Assembly (NCBI GenBank): GCA_004555655.1
Contig: SFHJ01000002.1
Coordinates: forward strand, 36,921 to 100,920
From: Clostridiales bacterium
GTDB taxonomy: Bacteria > Bacillota > Clostridia > Oscillospirales > Oscillospiraceae
Direction of reading: 5' to 3'
Length of the DNA stretch: 64,000 nt
The notes beneath the pieces are model-generated. The model ran no database searches. It was not told the DNA's origin and saw only the letters and a list, made by a program, of their open reading frames with translations. The stretch's first letter is position 1. Each line of letters begins with the position of its first letter. The translations under genes were made by a program, and so were the position numbers. Positions 45,429-53,766 of this stretch are shown here, piece by piece.

Positions 45429-45833
45429 ATGCGGCACTGTATCATCGCACTCGTCATTCTGGCTCTCTCGCTCAGCTTCTGCATCGTCTCGTCAAACGCC
45501 GTGCGCGCGGCATGCAGTGAAACGCTGCAGCTGCTGCAAAAGGCGCAGCACAAGGCATATGCGGAGGATTTTTCAGCCGTACAGCCGATCTTGCGCGAGG
45601 CCGAACGGCAGTGGAAGGATCACGAGCGCTTTTTCGGCGTTGTGCTGCGCCACGACGAAGCCGACGACGTAATGAAGGACTTTGCTGCGCTCAGGCAGTA
45701 CGCCGTCACGCACGACACGGATGAATACCTCGCCACGGGCGCATCGCTCATGGCCACCATCGAACACATCAGCAGCATGTCACGCGCCAGCTACCACAAC
45801 ATTCTGCTTGCGCCTGCGCGCCGGTGTTTGTGA
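45429..45833 (+). CDS. DUF4363 family protein
   Basis: A 134-residue protein with an N-terminal signal/anchor (~4-22) and a helical domain. DUF4363 proteins are often encoded right after DUF421 proteins, as here, suggesting a complex of unknown function. Confidence 0.88.
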   Translation: MRHCIIALVILALSLSFCIVSSNAVRAACSETLQLLQKAQHKAYAEDFSAVQPILREAERQWKDHERFFGVVLRHDEADDVMKDFAALRQYAVTHDTDEYLATGASLMATIEHISSMSRASYHNILLAPARRCL

Positions 45834-45842
45834 CAAAAACAT

Positions 45843-45878
45843 CATAGCCGCCAAAGCGGCATCGCTTTGGCGGCTATG
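45843..45878. terminator. Terminator between convergent DUF4363 and nrdR
   Basis: 15-bp stem CATAGCCGCCAAAGC / GCTTTGGCGGCTATG, 6-nt loop. Confidence 0.75.
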
Positions 45879-45888
45879 GCAGCACGCT

Positions 45889-46344
45889 CTATCTTTCCTC
45901 GAGAATCTTGTTCAGCTCGCGCATGAAGCTGTTGATGTCCTTGAACTGCCGGTAGACAGAGGCAAAGCGCACGTACGCCACCTCGTCGAGCGGTTTCAGC
46001 CGTTCCATGACCAGCTCGCCGATCTGCGACGTGGACACCTCGCGGTCGAGCGAGTTCTGCAGGCTCTGCTCGATCTCATCGACTGCAAGCTCAAGATCGG
46101 CCATCGCGACCGGCCGTTTCTCGCATGCACGCAGCATGCCGTTGAGAATCTTGTTGCGGTCGAACGACTGCCGGCTGTTGTCGCGCTTGATGACGACCAT
46201 CGGCAAACTCTCCACCGTCTCATACGTCGTAAAACGCTTCTGACAGGACAGGCACTCTCTCCGGCGGCGGATGCTCTGGCCATCTTCGGAATGGCGCGAA
46301 TCGACGACCTTACTCTCCTGATCGCCGCAGTACGGACATTTCAT
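45889..46344 (-). CDS. nrdR: Transcriptional repressor NrdR
   Basis: A 151-residue regulator of ribonucleotide reductase genes. N-terminal zinc ribbon (CPYCG, CLSC) and ATP-cone domain (VIKRDNSRQSFDRNKI). ATG at 46344 has GGAGGAACGCGTT upstream. Confidence 0.97.
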   Translation of the reverse strand: MKCPYCGDQESKVVDSRHSEDGQSIRRRRECLSCQKRFTTYETVESLPMVVIKRDNSRQSFDRNKILNGMLRACEKRPVAMADLELAVDEIEQSLQNSLDREVSTSQIGELVMERLKPLDEVAYVRFASVYRQFKDINSFMRELNKILEER

Positions 46345-46379
46345 AACGCGTTCCTCCACTTTTCGGTTTCATGTACAGC

Positions 46380-46408
46380 ATTATAACAAATTTCCGCCAC
46401 CGTGTCTA
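46380..46408 (-). promoter_or_regulatory. Promoter of nrdR
   Basis: Minus-strand TAGACA, 17 nt spacer, TATAAT. Confidence 0.6.
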
Positions 46409-46428
46409 CATTTTTTCCCAGTGCGCTT

Positions 46429-46704
46429 CTACAGCCAGTCCTGCACCACGTCATACAGCGCCGTGGGCGTGACCGTCCCGGCAGCCAGGCGGTCGATCAG
46501 CTGTAAGATCCTTGTGCCGGTAAGCGTGATGCCCGGCACGCCGGCATATTCGACCTCGTTCCCGCTTCTGGCCAGCACCTCCACGCCGTAGCTGTCGGCG
46601 CAGCCGCCCATGATGGGTTCGCTCAAAAGATAGTATTCCAAATGCAGCTGCTCGCCCGTCCATGTGCGGGTGTTTCTTGTGTGAATCAGACTTCTGTTTC
46701 TCAT
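46429..46704 (-). CDS. DUF6514 family protein
   Basis: A 91-residue soluble protein resembling DUF6514 (YYLLSEPIMGG, YGVEV, ILQLIDRLAAGTVTP). Function unknown. GGGAGGGGAGCAAT precedes the ATG. Confidence 0.75.
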   Translation of the reverse strand: MRNRSLIHTRNTRTWTGEQLHLEYYLLSEPIMGGCADSYGVEVLARSGNEVEYAGVPGITLTGTRILQLIDRLAAGTVTPTALYDVVQDWL

Positions 46705-46900
46705 ATTGCTCCCCTCCCAGTTCTATTGAATCACACATTCTTCGCGCTGAAAACGAAAAAAATTCGCGCAATTCGACGCGCTTTTCCCTGCTTCGACCGT
46801 CTTCGCAGCGGCGTCACAAAATCCTGTAGCGCAAATTCTTGAAATATACAAAATCTGCCGCTGCTTTGTCGAAAACTTTTTTGCTTTTTTGGAGGCAAAT

Positions 46901-47749
46901 ATGCGATTTTTCCCCCGTCTGCGCGCGCTTCTGCGTGAAATCGGCCGGCTGCAGATTCCGGTCTTCGCAGCTAACGCCTCGTTTTTTCTGCTGCTGTCAT
47001 GCCTGCCGCTGACGAGCCTTCTGCTCGCGCTGCTGCCATATACCGTGGGGACGAAGAACGATCTGTTGGCGCTCGTCTCAGGCGTCGTGCCGCAGACGCT
47101 GCTGCCGCTTTTTTCCTACCTCACGGACGCGCTCTACGGTACGAGCCGTCCGGCCGTCGTCTCGGTGAGTGCGCTCGTCACGCTGTGGTCGGCTTCGAAG
47201 GGGCTGCTCGGCATTCTGCGCGCGCTGAACGCCGTGTGCGGCGCACCCGAGTCGCGCGGGTATCTGCGCGTGCGGCTCTTGTGCACGGCATACACGCTGC
47301 TGTTTCTGCTGTCGCTGGTGCTGACGCTGACGCTGCACGTCTGGGGCCGGCAGCTGCTGGCGCTCCTTTTATCGCACGAGGCGCATCTGGCACTGCTGCT
47401 GTCGGCGCTTCTGCAGCATCTGCACCTGTATACCCTCGCGTTTTTGACGGCGCTTTTTTCCGCGCTCTTTCTCGCGCTGCCCAACCGCCGCGCAAAGCTT
47501 TCGCATGTACTGCCCGGTGCGGCGGCGGCTGCGGCGGCGTGGATTGCGTTTTCCTATGCGTTCTCATTTTATGTAAACCATTTTAGCCGTTTTTCCGAGC
47601 TCTACGGCGGCCTGGCCGTCATCGCGCTCACAATGCTGTGGCTGTACGCGTGCCTTTCCATCCTGTTCTACGGCGCGTACCTCAATGAGCTGCTCTTTTC
47701 CCCCGACAGTCCGCCCGCGCGCTGGCTGCGCCGCAAAAAGCCGTGCTGA
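46901..47749 (+). CDS. YihY/BrkB-family membrane protein
   Basis: A 282-residue protein with about six membrane spans; family features ANASFFLLLSCLPL, LVTLWSASKGL and GGLAVIALTMLWLYACLSILFYGAYLNE. Formerly called RNase BN, now regarded as an inner-membrane protein of uncertain function. TTGGAGGCAAAT precedes the ATG. Confidence 0.92.
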   Translation: MRFFPRLRALLREIGRLQIPVFAANASFFLLLSCLPLTSLLLALLPYTVGTKNDLLALVSGVVPQTLLPLFSYLTDALYGTSRPAVVSVSALVTLWSASKGLLGILRALNAVCGAPESRGYLRVRLLCTAYTLLFLLSLVLTLTLHVWGRQLLALLLSHEAHLALLLSALLQHLHLYTLAFLTALFSALFLALPNRRAKLSHVLPGAAAAAAAWIAFSYAFSFYVNHFSRFSELYGGLAVIALTMLWLYACLSILFYGAYLNELLFSPDSPPARWLRRKKPC

Positions 47750-47809
47750 AACCGCTTTGCATTGCGCAGTTTTTATGCTATACTGAGGAAAACATGCAGG
47801 AGGTGCGCC

Positions 47810-48640
47810 ATGTTTGGCTATGTGATCGCCGATGCCGGACGGCTCGATGAAGCGCAGCGCGCGCGTTACCGCAGCTGCTATTGCGGGCTGTGCCGCGCGC
47901 TGCGGCGGGAATACGGCTTCGCCAGCCGTCTGGCGCTCACCTATGACATGACGTTTCTGGCGCTGCTGCTCGGCTCACTCTACGAGCCGGATGAGCAGCC
48001 GGGCTGCGAGCGCTGCTTCGCGCATCCGTGCAGGGCGCATACATATTTTGTGACCCCCATCACGCACTATGCCGCCGCGATGAACACGGCGCTGGCATAT
48101 GATAACTGCATGGACGACTGGCACGATGACCGCAGCGCGCTGCGGCTGGCCGAGGCAAAGCTGCTGCGTGCAGCGAAACAGAAGGCGGAGCAGCAGTATC
48201 CGCGCCAGTGCGGCGCGATCTCCGGCTGTCTTACGCGCATGGCGGCGCTGGAATCGGCGCGCGGTACCTTTCCGGATGAGGCCGCAAACGAATTCGGGAA
48301 CCTGATGGCCGAGCTTTTCGTCTATCAAAATGACCGGTGGGAAACCGTTCTGCGCAGCTTCGGTTTTGCGCTCGGCAAGTTCATCTATTTTCTCGATGCC
48401 GCGTGCGATTTGGAAACCGACCGCAAAAAGGGGCGCTACAATCCCCTTCTCGGCCTGACAGACACAAGTCCCGGGCACCTGGAGCAGCAGCTCACACTGC
48501 TGATCGGCGACGCAGCGGCGCAGTTTGAGCGTCTGCCGCTGGTGCAGGACGCAGACTTACTCCAGAACATTCTCTACTCCGGCGTCTGGACGCGCTTCCA
48601 GAGCCAGTTCCACAAGCCCAAGAAGAAGGCGGACTCATGA
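47810..48640 (+). CDS. DUF5685 family protein
   Basis: A 276-residue soluble protein resembling DUF5685 (MFGYVIADAGRLDEA, CYCGLCRALRREYG, CERCFAHPC), with cysteine pairs that may bind a metal, and DAACDLETDRKKGRYNPL. Function unknown. GCAGGAGGTGCGCC precedes the ATG. It overlaps the J-domain gene by ATGA. Confidence 0.85.
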   Translation: MFGYVIADAGRLDEAQRARYRSCYCGLCRALRREYGFASRLALTYDMTFLALLLGSLYEPDEQPGCERCFAHPCRAHTYFVTPITHYAAAMNTALAYDNCMDDWHDDRSALRLAEAKLLRAAKQKAEQQYPRQCGAISGCLTRMAALESARGTFPDEAANEFGNLMAELFVYQNDRWETVLRSFGFALGKFIYFLDAACDLETDRKKGRYNPLLGLTDTSPGHLEQQLTLLIGDAAAQFERLPLVQDADLLQNILYSGVWTRFQSQFHKPKKKADS

Positions 48641-49269
48641 TCGACGATCCCTACCGCGTGCTCGACCTCACGCCCGACGCGACCGATGAAGAGGTCAAGC
48701 GGGCCTACCGCGCGCTTGCCAAGAAATACCACCCCGATATGAACCCCGGCGATCCGCATGCGGCGGAGATGATGAACAAGATCAACGCCGCCTACGACCA
48801 GATCAAAAATCCCCAGCCGCAGCAGACGGCCACGCGGCCGGACTATGCCGACCCCTTTTCCGGCTGGTACCGCCAGTCCGAGCAGCAGAGCGCCGACCCC
48901 GTCGAGTCCGCACGCCGCTGGATCTACATGCGCGACTATGCCTCGGCGCTGCGCGTGCTCGAGCAGGTACCCGAGTACCGGCGCACGGCGCAGTGGTATC
49001 ATCTCGCCGCCATTGCCAACACAAACCTCGGCAACCGCGTGCTGGGCTATGAACAGATCAACAAGGCCTGCGCCATGGAGCCGGACAACCTTGAGTTCCA
49101 GCAGACCAGGCAGCAGATCGAGCATCAGGGCCAGGCGTACCACGAAACGCAGCGCGCCCATGGCTTCGGCGCGGCCGAGGCAGGCCGAAGCTGCTGCGGC
49201 ATGTGCGTGACATTTCTGCTTGCGCGCGCGTTCTGCGGCGGCGCGTGGCCGGTCGTCTTCTGCTGCTAA
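48637..49269 (+). CDS. J-domain (DnaJ-like) protein
   Basis: A 210-residue protein: J domain (~3-60) with HPD (KKYHPDMNPGD), a TPR-like middle (~85-150) and a Cys-rich hydrophobic C-terminus (CCGMCVTFLLARAFCGG). It likely recruits DnaK to a specific client. Coupling to the DUF5685 gene by overlap suggests joint function; this pair is seen as a gene unit here. Confidence 0.88.
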   Translation: MIDDPYRVLDLTPDATDEEVKRAYRALAKKYHPDMNPGDPHAAEMMNKINAAYDQIKNPQPQQTATRPDYADPFSGWYRQSEQQSADPVESARRWIYMRDYASALRVLEQVPEYRRTAQWYHLAAIANTNLGNRVLGYEQINKACAMEPDNLEFQQTRQQIEHQGQAYHETQRAHGFGAAEAGRSCCGMCVTFLLARAFCGGAWPVVFCC

Positions 49270-49315
49270 TCTGTTTTCCGTCCAATCAGGGTACTACAGA
49301 AAATTTTGCCCCGCC

Positions 49316-49347
49316 GCAAGGGAATGCGGCGGGGCAATCTGCGTTTT
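49316..49347. terminator. Terminator between convergent J-domain and DUF1540 genes
   Basis: 12-bp stem TTGCCCCGCCGC / GCGGCGGGGCAA, 8-nt loop. Confidence 0.75.
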
Positions 49348-49349
49348 GT

Positions 49350-49523
49350 TTACTTTTTGACGAAGGACAGGCAGTCCGTGCACTGGTCCATCGTGGGATT
49401 GCACTCGTGCGTGCCGATGCGGACCTTGTCCAGCGAGCAGTAGTTCTCGGTGGCGCAGTGGTTGTCGCAGGATACGACGGTGCACTCGATCGATTTGTTG
49501 GCCTTGGTGTGCGTGAAATCCAT
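49350..49523 (-). CDS. DUF1540 small cysteine-rich protein
   Basis: A 57-residue protein with cysteines in the DUF1540 pattern (CTVVSCDNHC, CSLDKV, ECNPTMDQCTDC), probably metal-binding. AAAAGGAGGAATTGAAG precedes the ATG. The frame stays open upstream to ATG 49718 and would add a hydrophobic span (see findings). Confidence 0.85.
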   Translation of the reverse strand: MDFTHTKANKSIECTVVSCDNHCATENYCSLDKVRIGTHECNPTMDQCTDCLSFVKK

Positions 49524-49842
49524 CTTCAATTCCTCCTTTTCGAATTGCATAGATAGTATGTCCCGTTCACGCAGCGATACGCAGGAGGTTTTTTCCTGTT
49601 TTTCTGTTTTTTCCCTGTTTCCGTCCCCGCTGGCCCGGCACAGTTGAAGCGCGCACACAAAAGCGGCAGCCAGCATCCCAAATACGGTCGCAGCCGCGGC
49701 ACTCACAGGCAAAACCATCGCCGTGGCTGCCTCAACGTTTGTCTTCCGGCGGGCAGGCGATCTCCGCAATACAACCAGCGCCCGGCCACCAGAGGCAGCC
49801 GGGCGCTCATCTTGTACGGCGGGTTTTCCTGCCGCCTGTTTA
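49524..49842. other. Spacer between the TPM protein and DUF1540 genes
   Basis: Contains a hairpin (49777-49807) and an open minus-strand frame continuous with DUF1540. Nothing else was recognised. Confidence 0.5.
49777..49807 (-). terminator. Hairpin after the TPM-domain gene
   Basis: 9-bp stem AGCGCCCGG / CCGGGCGCT with a 13-nt loop; no U-tract. Confidence 0.45.
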
Positions 49843-50805
49843 TTATCTTCTGCCGCCGAAGCCGCCGCCCCGGCTGCCGCCGCCGAAGCCGCCGCCCCGG
49901 CTGCCGCCGCCGAAGCCACCACGGCTTCCGCCGCCAAAGCCGCCCCGGCTCGAACCGCCGAAGCCGCCGCCGCGGTTGCCGCCGCCAAAGCCCGACGGGC
50001 CGCCGCCGAACCCGCCGCCCGGCGGATTATGCGGTGGAGGCGGAGGCGAATGGTGGTGATTGCCGTTCAGCATCGAGCCGAGGAACATGCCCCTCCAGAA
50101 CCCGCCTGAGCCGCGCGGCACGCCGTAGTACCGCCTGCGCGGACGCGCGCACAGCGCCACGATCACCGCGATAACGGCAATGATGATGCAGACCGTCACC
50201 AGCAGCGTTGCAAGCCTGCTGCCCGCAGAGGCCGTCTCGCCGTGCGAACCGGCCACGGGAATGGTGTCTTCATACCAGTCGGCAAGATCCGTAAACAGCG
50301 CCTGGAGCTGCTTGTCAGCGCTGCCGGAGAAGATTCTCTCGCCCATGTAGGAGCGGAAAATGATCTCCAGCTCGTTATTCACATAATACGACATCTCGTC
50401 GCCCCAGGCGACGTACCAGTCCTGCGAACCGGTATCGATCAGCAGCATCAGATCTGTCTCGCCGCATCCGAGCGCGCTGCCGTAATCATACGCCGCGTCT
50501 TCGATATCCTGACCGCCCAGCCCATCGACAACAGCCACGGCCACGATGCTGGAATAGGTGTAGTCCAGCTCCGCGTCGGTCTGTGCAAGCTTCTGCACCG
50601 CAGAATCGCTCAGAAGCCCCGCGCCGTCGCTGATAAACTTCACATACTCCCCGGCGTGTTCGCGGCCCCAATCCGCCGCCGACGCGGCAGAATCCGGCTT
50701 GTACTCGGTCTTGCCTGCGTTTCCAAAAAAACCGATTGCGATCGCAGCGACGATCATCACAATACAGATGGTGACCGCAACGCCCTGTTTTTTGAAAAAT
50801 TTCAT
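49843..50805 (-). CDS. TPM-domain membrane protein with Gly-rich tail
   Basis: A 320-residue protein: N-terminal span (~9-27), TPM domain (~45-190: DGAGLLSDSAVQKLAQTDAE, GETDLMLLIDTGSQDWYVAWG), second span (~202-220), then a His/Pro stretch and ~70 residues of GGGFGGGSRGG repeats. TPM proteins are implicated in photosystem repair or membrane maintenance in other taxa; role here unknown. It follows TelA by 12 nt. Confidence 0.9.
   Translation of the reverse strand: MKFFKKQGVAVTICIVMIVAAIAIGFFGNAGKTEYKPDSAASAADWGREHAGEYVKFISDGAGLLSDSAVQKLAQTDAELDYTYSSIVAVAVVDGLGGQDIEDAAYDYGSALGCGETDLMLLIDTGSQDWYVAWGDEMSYYVNNELEIIFRSYMGERIFSGSADKQLQALFTDLADWYEDTIPVAGSHGETASAGSRLATLLVTVCIIIAVIAVIVALCARPRRRYYGVPRGSGGFWRGMFLGSMLNGNHHHSPPPPPHNPPGGGFGGGPSGFGGGNRGGGFGGSSRGGFGGGSRGGFGGGSRGGGFGGGSRGGGFGGRR
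49850..49990 (-). repeat. Tandem Gly-rich coding repeats
   Basis: Imperfect tandem units encoding GGFGGGSRGG/GGGFGGGSR at the C-terminus of the TPM protein. Likely prone to length variation. Confidence 0.8.
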
Positions 50806-50817
50806 AGCGTCTCCTGT

Positions 50818-51966
50818 CTATGCCTTACGCGATTCCAGCAGCTTCTGCTTGAGCTCGCCCTCGATCTTGCGCAGCTCTGCCTCGGCCTCCCTGCGCTTCT
50901 GCGCGCCCTCAGTCTGGATCTGCAGCACCTCGTCGAGCGTGCTGATGAGGCTCTCATTTGTGTGCTTGAGCGTCTCGATGTCCACGATGCCGCGCTCAGA
51001 CTCGCGCGCAGTCTCAACCGTGGCCATTTTCAGCATATCGGCGTTCTTCTGCAGCAGCTGGTTGGTCATATCCGTGACCTTGCGCTGCGCCTGCATGGCC
51101 TTTGCCGAGTCCTGAATGCCGAGCGAGAGCACCATCTGGTTTTTCCACAGCGGGATGGTGTTCATGATGGAGGTCTGGATCTTCTCCATCATAAGCTGGT
51201 CATTATTCTGGATCATGCGGATCTGCGGCGCGGTCTGCAGGGAGATCACGCGCGTCAGTTCAAGGTCGTGCAGCTTCTTTTCAAAGCGGATACACTTATT
51301 TTCAAAGTCGTTGGCGGCCTGCGCGTCCTCGGGAAGACCTGACTGTGCGGCCTTGTCGCGAAGCTGCACCAGCGTGGTTGCCCGCTCCTCAGCCAGCTTC
51401 TTCTGGCCGGCCAGGATATACATGGTGAGCTGCTTGAAATACTCCAGATTCTTGTCGTACATCTGGTCCATCACAGCCACGTCCTTCATGAGCGTCAGCT
51501 TGTGCTTTTCCAGTTCGCCCGCGATGCGGTCGACGTTCTCCTCGGCCTTGCCGTACTTGGCCTTCATGATCTCGACGTTGGTGTTGGCCTTCTTGAACAG
51601 GCCCGCAAAGCCCTTCTTCTCCGGCTCGTCAAAGGTCTTGAGCTCGACAAGCAGGCTCGAGACCATATCGCCGATCTCGCCCATATCCTTGGTCTTGACC
51701 TTGTTCAGCGCCGTCTCGGAGAAATCGGCGATGTTCTTCTGCGCGGCCACGCCGTACTGCAGCACCTGATTCGAATCGGTCAGATCGATCTGTTTTGCAA
51801 ACTCCAATACTGCCTTCTGCTCGGCAGGCGACAGCACAGACAGATCGGGCCCTGCCTCGGGCGCGGCCTCGGCCTTCTGCAGCATGTCGGGCTGCTTGAC
51901 CTCCATGGTGGGAACGTCTTCAAGATCGGGCGTAAGGGTGAGCTGCGGGATTCTTTCTTCTTCCAT
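50818..51966 (-). CDS. telA: TelA-family toxic anion resistance protein
   Basis: A 382-residue, coiled-coil-rich, soluble protein of the TelA/KlaA type (e.g. SLLVELKTFDEPEKKGFAGL, TALNKV, DMTNQLLQKNADML). Named for tellurite resistance but thought to act in envelope stress. Encoded between XpaC-like and TPM proteins with gaps of 12-18 nt, a frequent grouping. Confidence 0.93.
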   Translation of the reverse strand: MEEERIPQLTLTPDLEDVPTMEVKQPDMLQKAEAAPEAGPDLSVLSPAEQKAVLEFAKQIDLTDSNQVLQYGVAAQKNIADFSETALNKVKTKDMGEIGDMVSSLLVELKTFDEPEKKGFAGLFKKANTNVEIMKAKYGKAEENVDRIAGELEKHKLTLMKDVAVMDQMYDKNLEYFKQLTMYILAGQKKLAEERATTLVQLRDKAAQSGLPEDAQAANDFENKCIRFEKKLHDLELTRVISLQTAPQIRMIQNNDQLMMEKIQTSIMNTIPLWKNQMVLSLGIQDSAKAMQAQRKVTDMTNQLLQKNADMLKMATVETARESERGIVDIETLKHTNESLISTLDEVLQIQTEGAQKRREAEAELRKIEGELKQKLLESRKA

Positions 51967-51984
51967 CGTTCTGTCTCCTTGCTC

Positions 51985-52707
51985 TTAAAAATCTTTCCGG
52001 TCGGTCAGTCCCTGGCTGGCCATCATCTGCTCCATCACCTGAATGTCGGCTGTGATGTCCACAACGTCGGCCTCAAACAGGCTGTCGAGCTGCTTCTGGA
52101 ACGCGACGATCACCTTGTCGAGCATATCCTCGATGCGCTTCATGCCGTCGTCGATGTTCCCCATGCGCATGCCCTGATTCTGCAGCACGACATACTGTTC
52201 AAGCAGCTTGATGGTCGTGGGCAGGTAGTAGCTCATGAACTGCTTGATCTCGCCGAGCTTTTCGGGGTTGTCGCGCACGTGCGAGAGGATTTTGTCGGTG
52301 AGGATTTCGATCTGCTTGATCTGTGCCGAGAGCTTGAAATCGGGGATCTCGTCGTTGAGCTCTGCAATCCGCCGGATATACGTCTGTCCCTGCGCAAGCA
52401 TCTCGTCCAGCTCGGCGTTTCCGGTGCCGGTCTTCTTCGGTGCCTCGGCCTTTGGCGCGGCGGCAGGCTTTTCGGCCTTCTTCTCCGCAGCCTTTTCACA
52501 CTTTTTCTGCTGCTCATTTTCCTGCGCGGGCTCTGTCACCAGCTTGTCCGGAAAGAACAGCTTCAATACCAGATACACCACGGCCGACAGCGCCAGACAG
52601 CCGATCACCTGTCCCAGGCTCGTCAGCTTCCCGGCCAGCGCGGTGGAAAGCCACACCAGGCCGACGGCATAGGTTGGAATGACTGACTTTTTCTTCTTTT
52701 GTTTCAT
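51985..52707 (-). CDS. XpaC-like 5-bromo-4-chloroindolyl phosphate hydrolysis family protein
   Basis: A 240-residue protein: two adjacent spans (~8-45), an acidic/Ala-rich linker (~55-90) and a coiled domain with the XpaC-like TGNAELDEMLAQGQTYIRRI and GMRMGNIDDGMKRIEDMLDKV. It likely works with TelA. Start ATG follows GGGAGGTGGGAACGCC; an earlier in-frame start adds only five residues. Confidence 0.88.
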   Translation of the reverse strand: MKQKKKKSVIPTYAVGLVWLSTALAGKLTSLGQVIGCLALSAVVYLVLKLFFPDKLVTEPAQENEQQKKCEKAAEKKAEKPAAAPKAEAPKKTGTGNAELDEMLAQGQTYIRRIAELNDEIPDFKLSAQIKQIEILTDKILSHVRDNPEKLGEIKQFMSYYLPTTIKLLEQYVVLQNQGMRMGNIDDGMKRIEDMLDKVIVAFQKQLDSLFEADVVDITADIQVMEQMMASQGLTDRKDF

Positions 52708-52854
52708 GGCGTTCCCACCTCCCATGCGCCTGCGCGCAAAGCGTCAGAGCTGCAAAGGAAATATCCTTCCATTATAATTTCTCTTATGTCTGATTTTATC
52801 GCGTACAGGGCGGAAAGTCAAGGCACGGCAGCGCTTTGCAGGGCTGCAATCTAT

Positions 52855-52883
52855 TTGACAGGCTATGCGAAAGCCGCTATAAT
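52855..52883 (+). promoter_or_regulatory. Perfect consensus promoter before rpe
   Basis: TTGACA, 17 nt spacer, TATAAT, all consensus. Predicted start ~52890. Confidence 0.9.
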
Positions 52884-52889
52884 GAGTAC

Positions 52890-53060
52890 AACCGTTGCGG
52901 TTGCCTGATCGCCCGCGGGTCTCTCAGGCAACCGCTATTTGAAGCGGCCGGGTCCGCCTGCGCGGGATAGGAAGCTTTCGCAGACCGCGCGGCCGCATAC
53001 CCATAAGTATGCAGCGGCCCGGCGTCCGGTGCCGCAGGGGCATCAAATTTACACTGGAGG
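52890..53060 (+). promoter_or_regulatory. Highly structured rpe leader RNA
   Basis: Stems read directly: GCGGTTGCCTGA (52897-52908) with TCAGGCAACCGC (52924-52935); GCGCGG (52960-52965) with CCGCGC (52985-52990); GCATAC (52995-53000) with GTATGC (53007-53012), extended by GGCC/GGCC. I recognise no known riboswitch class. The ribosome site GGAGG is at 53056-53060. Confidence 0.6.
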
Positions 53061-53070
53061 TTCTTCTGCC

Positions 53071-53721
53071 ATGATTAAGGTCTCTCCGTCCATTCTTTCG
53101 GCTGATTTTGTCAATCTCGAACGCGATATCCGCGCGCTCACGCCCGCCGGCGCCGATTATGTCCATATTGACGTTATGGATGGCAATTTTGTTCCCAATA
53201 TCAGCATCGGCATTCCCGTCGTGGCCGCCATCCGCGGCATCACCGATTTGACGCTCGACGTGCACCTGATGATCGACCGGCCCGTGCGCTATGTTGAGCG
53301 CTTCTGCAAAGCCGGCGCCGATATTCTGACCATCCACATCGAAGCTGATACCATGGAAAACACGCTCGAAGCGCTCAGAATCATCCGCGCGTGCGGCGTA
53401 AAGGCGGCCATCTCGGTCAAGCCCAAAACCCCGGCCGAGGCCGTGCTGCCGTATCTGGAGCTGTGTGACCTGATTCTCGTCATGACCGTCGAGCCCGGTT
53501 TCGGCGGGCAGTCGTTCATGGCCGACATGATGCCGAAAGTCGCGAAGATCCGTTCGTATATCGACGAAAAGAATCCCGCCTGCGAGCTCGAGGTCGACGG
53601 CGGCGTGAACGTCCAGACCGCCAAAATCTGTACGGGCGCGGGCGCCAACGTGCTCGTCGCGGGCAGCGCGTTCTTTAAGGCAGAGGACAAGGCTGCGTTT
53701 GTCAAGGCCGTCAAGGCGTAA
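53071..53721 (+). CDS. rpe: Ribulose-phosphate 3-epimerase
   Basis: A 216-residue TIM-barrel enzyme interconverting ribulose 5-P and xylulose 5-P. SPSILSADFVNLERDI, VHIDVMDGNFVPNISIG, DVHLMI, MTVEPGFGGQSF and EVDGGVN are the family motifs with metal ligands His and Asp. Confidence 0.98.
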   Translation: MIKVSPSILSADFVNLERDIRALTPAGADYVHIDVMDGNFVPNISIGIPVVAAIRGITDLTLDVHLMIDRPVRYVERFCKAGADILTIHIEADTMENTLEALRIIRACGVKAAISVKPKTPAEAVLPYLELCDLILVMTVEPGFGGQSFMADMMPKVAKIRSYIDEKNPACELEVDGGVNVQTAKICTGAGANVLVAGSAFFKAEDKAAFVKAVKA

Positions 53722-53736
53722 CCGTTCAGAAAATTT

Positions 53737-53766
53737 GCCCGGATTCCAGACGGAATCCGGGCTATT
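53737..53766 (+). terminator. Terminator after rpe
   Basis: 11-bp stem GCCCGGATTCC / GGAATCCGGGC, 4-nt loop, then TATTTT. Confidence 0.85.

Larger units (their letters stand above)
52708..53070. other. Divergent spacer: XpaC upstream region, rpe promoter and leader
   Basis: Near 52771-52776 is a minus-strand TATAAT that may serve xpaC. The plus strand holds the rpe promoter and leader. No gene seen. Confidence 0.6.

Noticed and set aside
49850..49990. CRISPR-like array
   Set aside because: Units are contiguous coding repeats without unique spacers, inside an intact reading frame.
49739..50059. Pro-rich KPPPRLPPPKPP frame on plus
   Set aside because: It mirrors the Gly-rich repeat of the TPM protein on the other strand, with no ribosome site.
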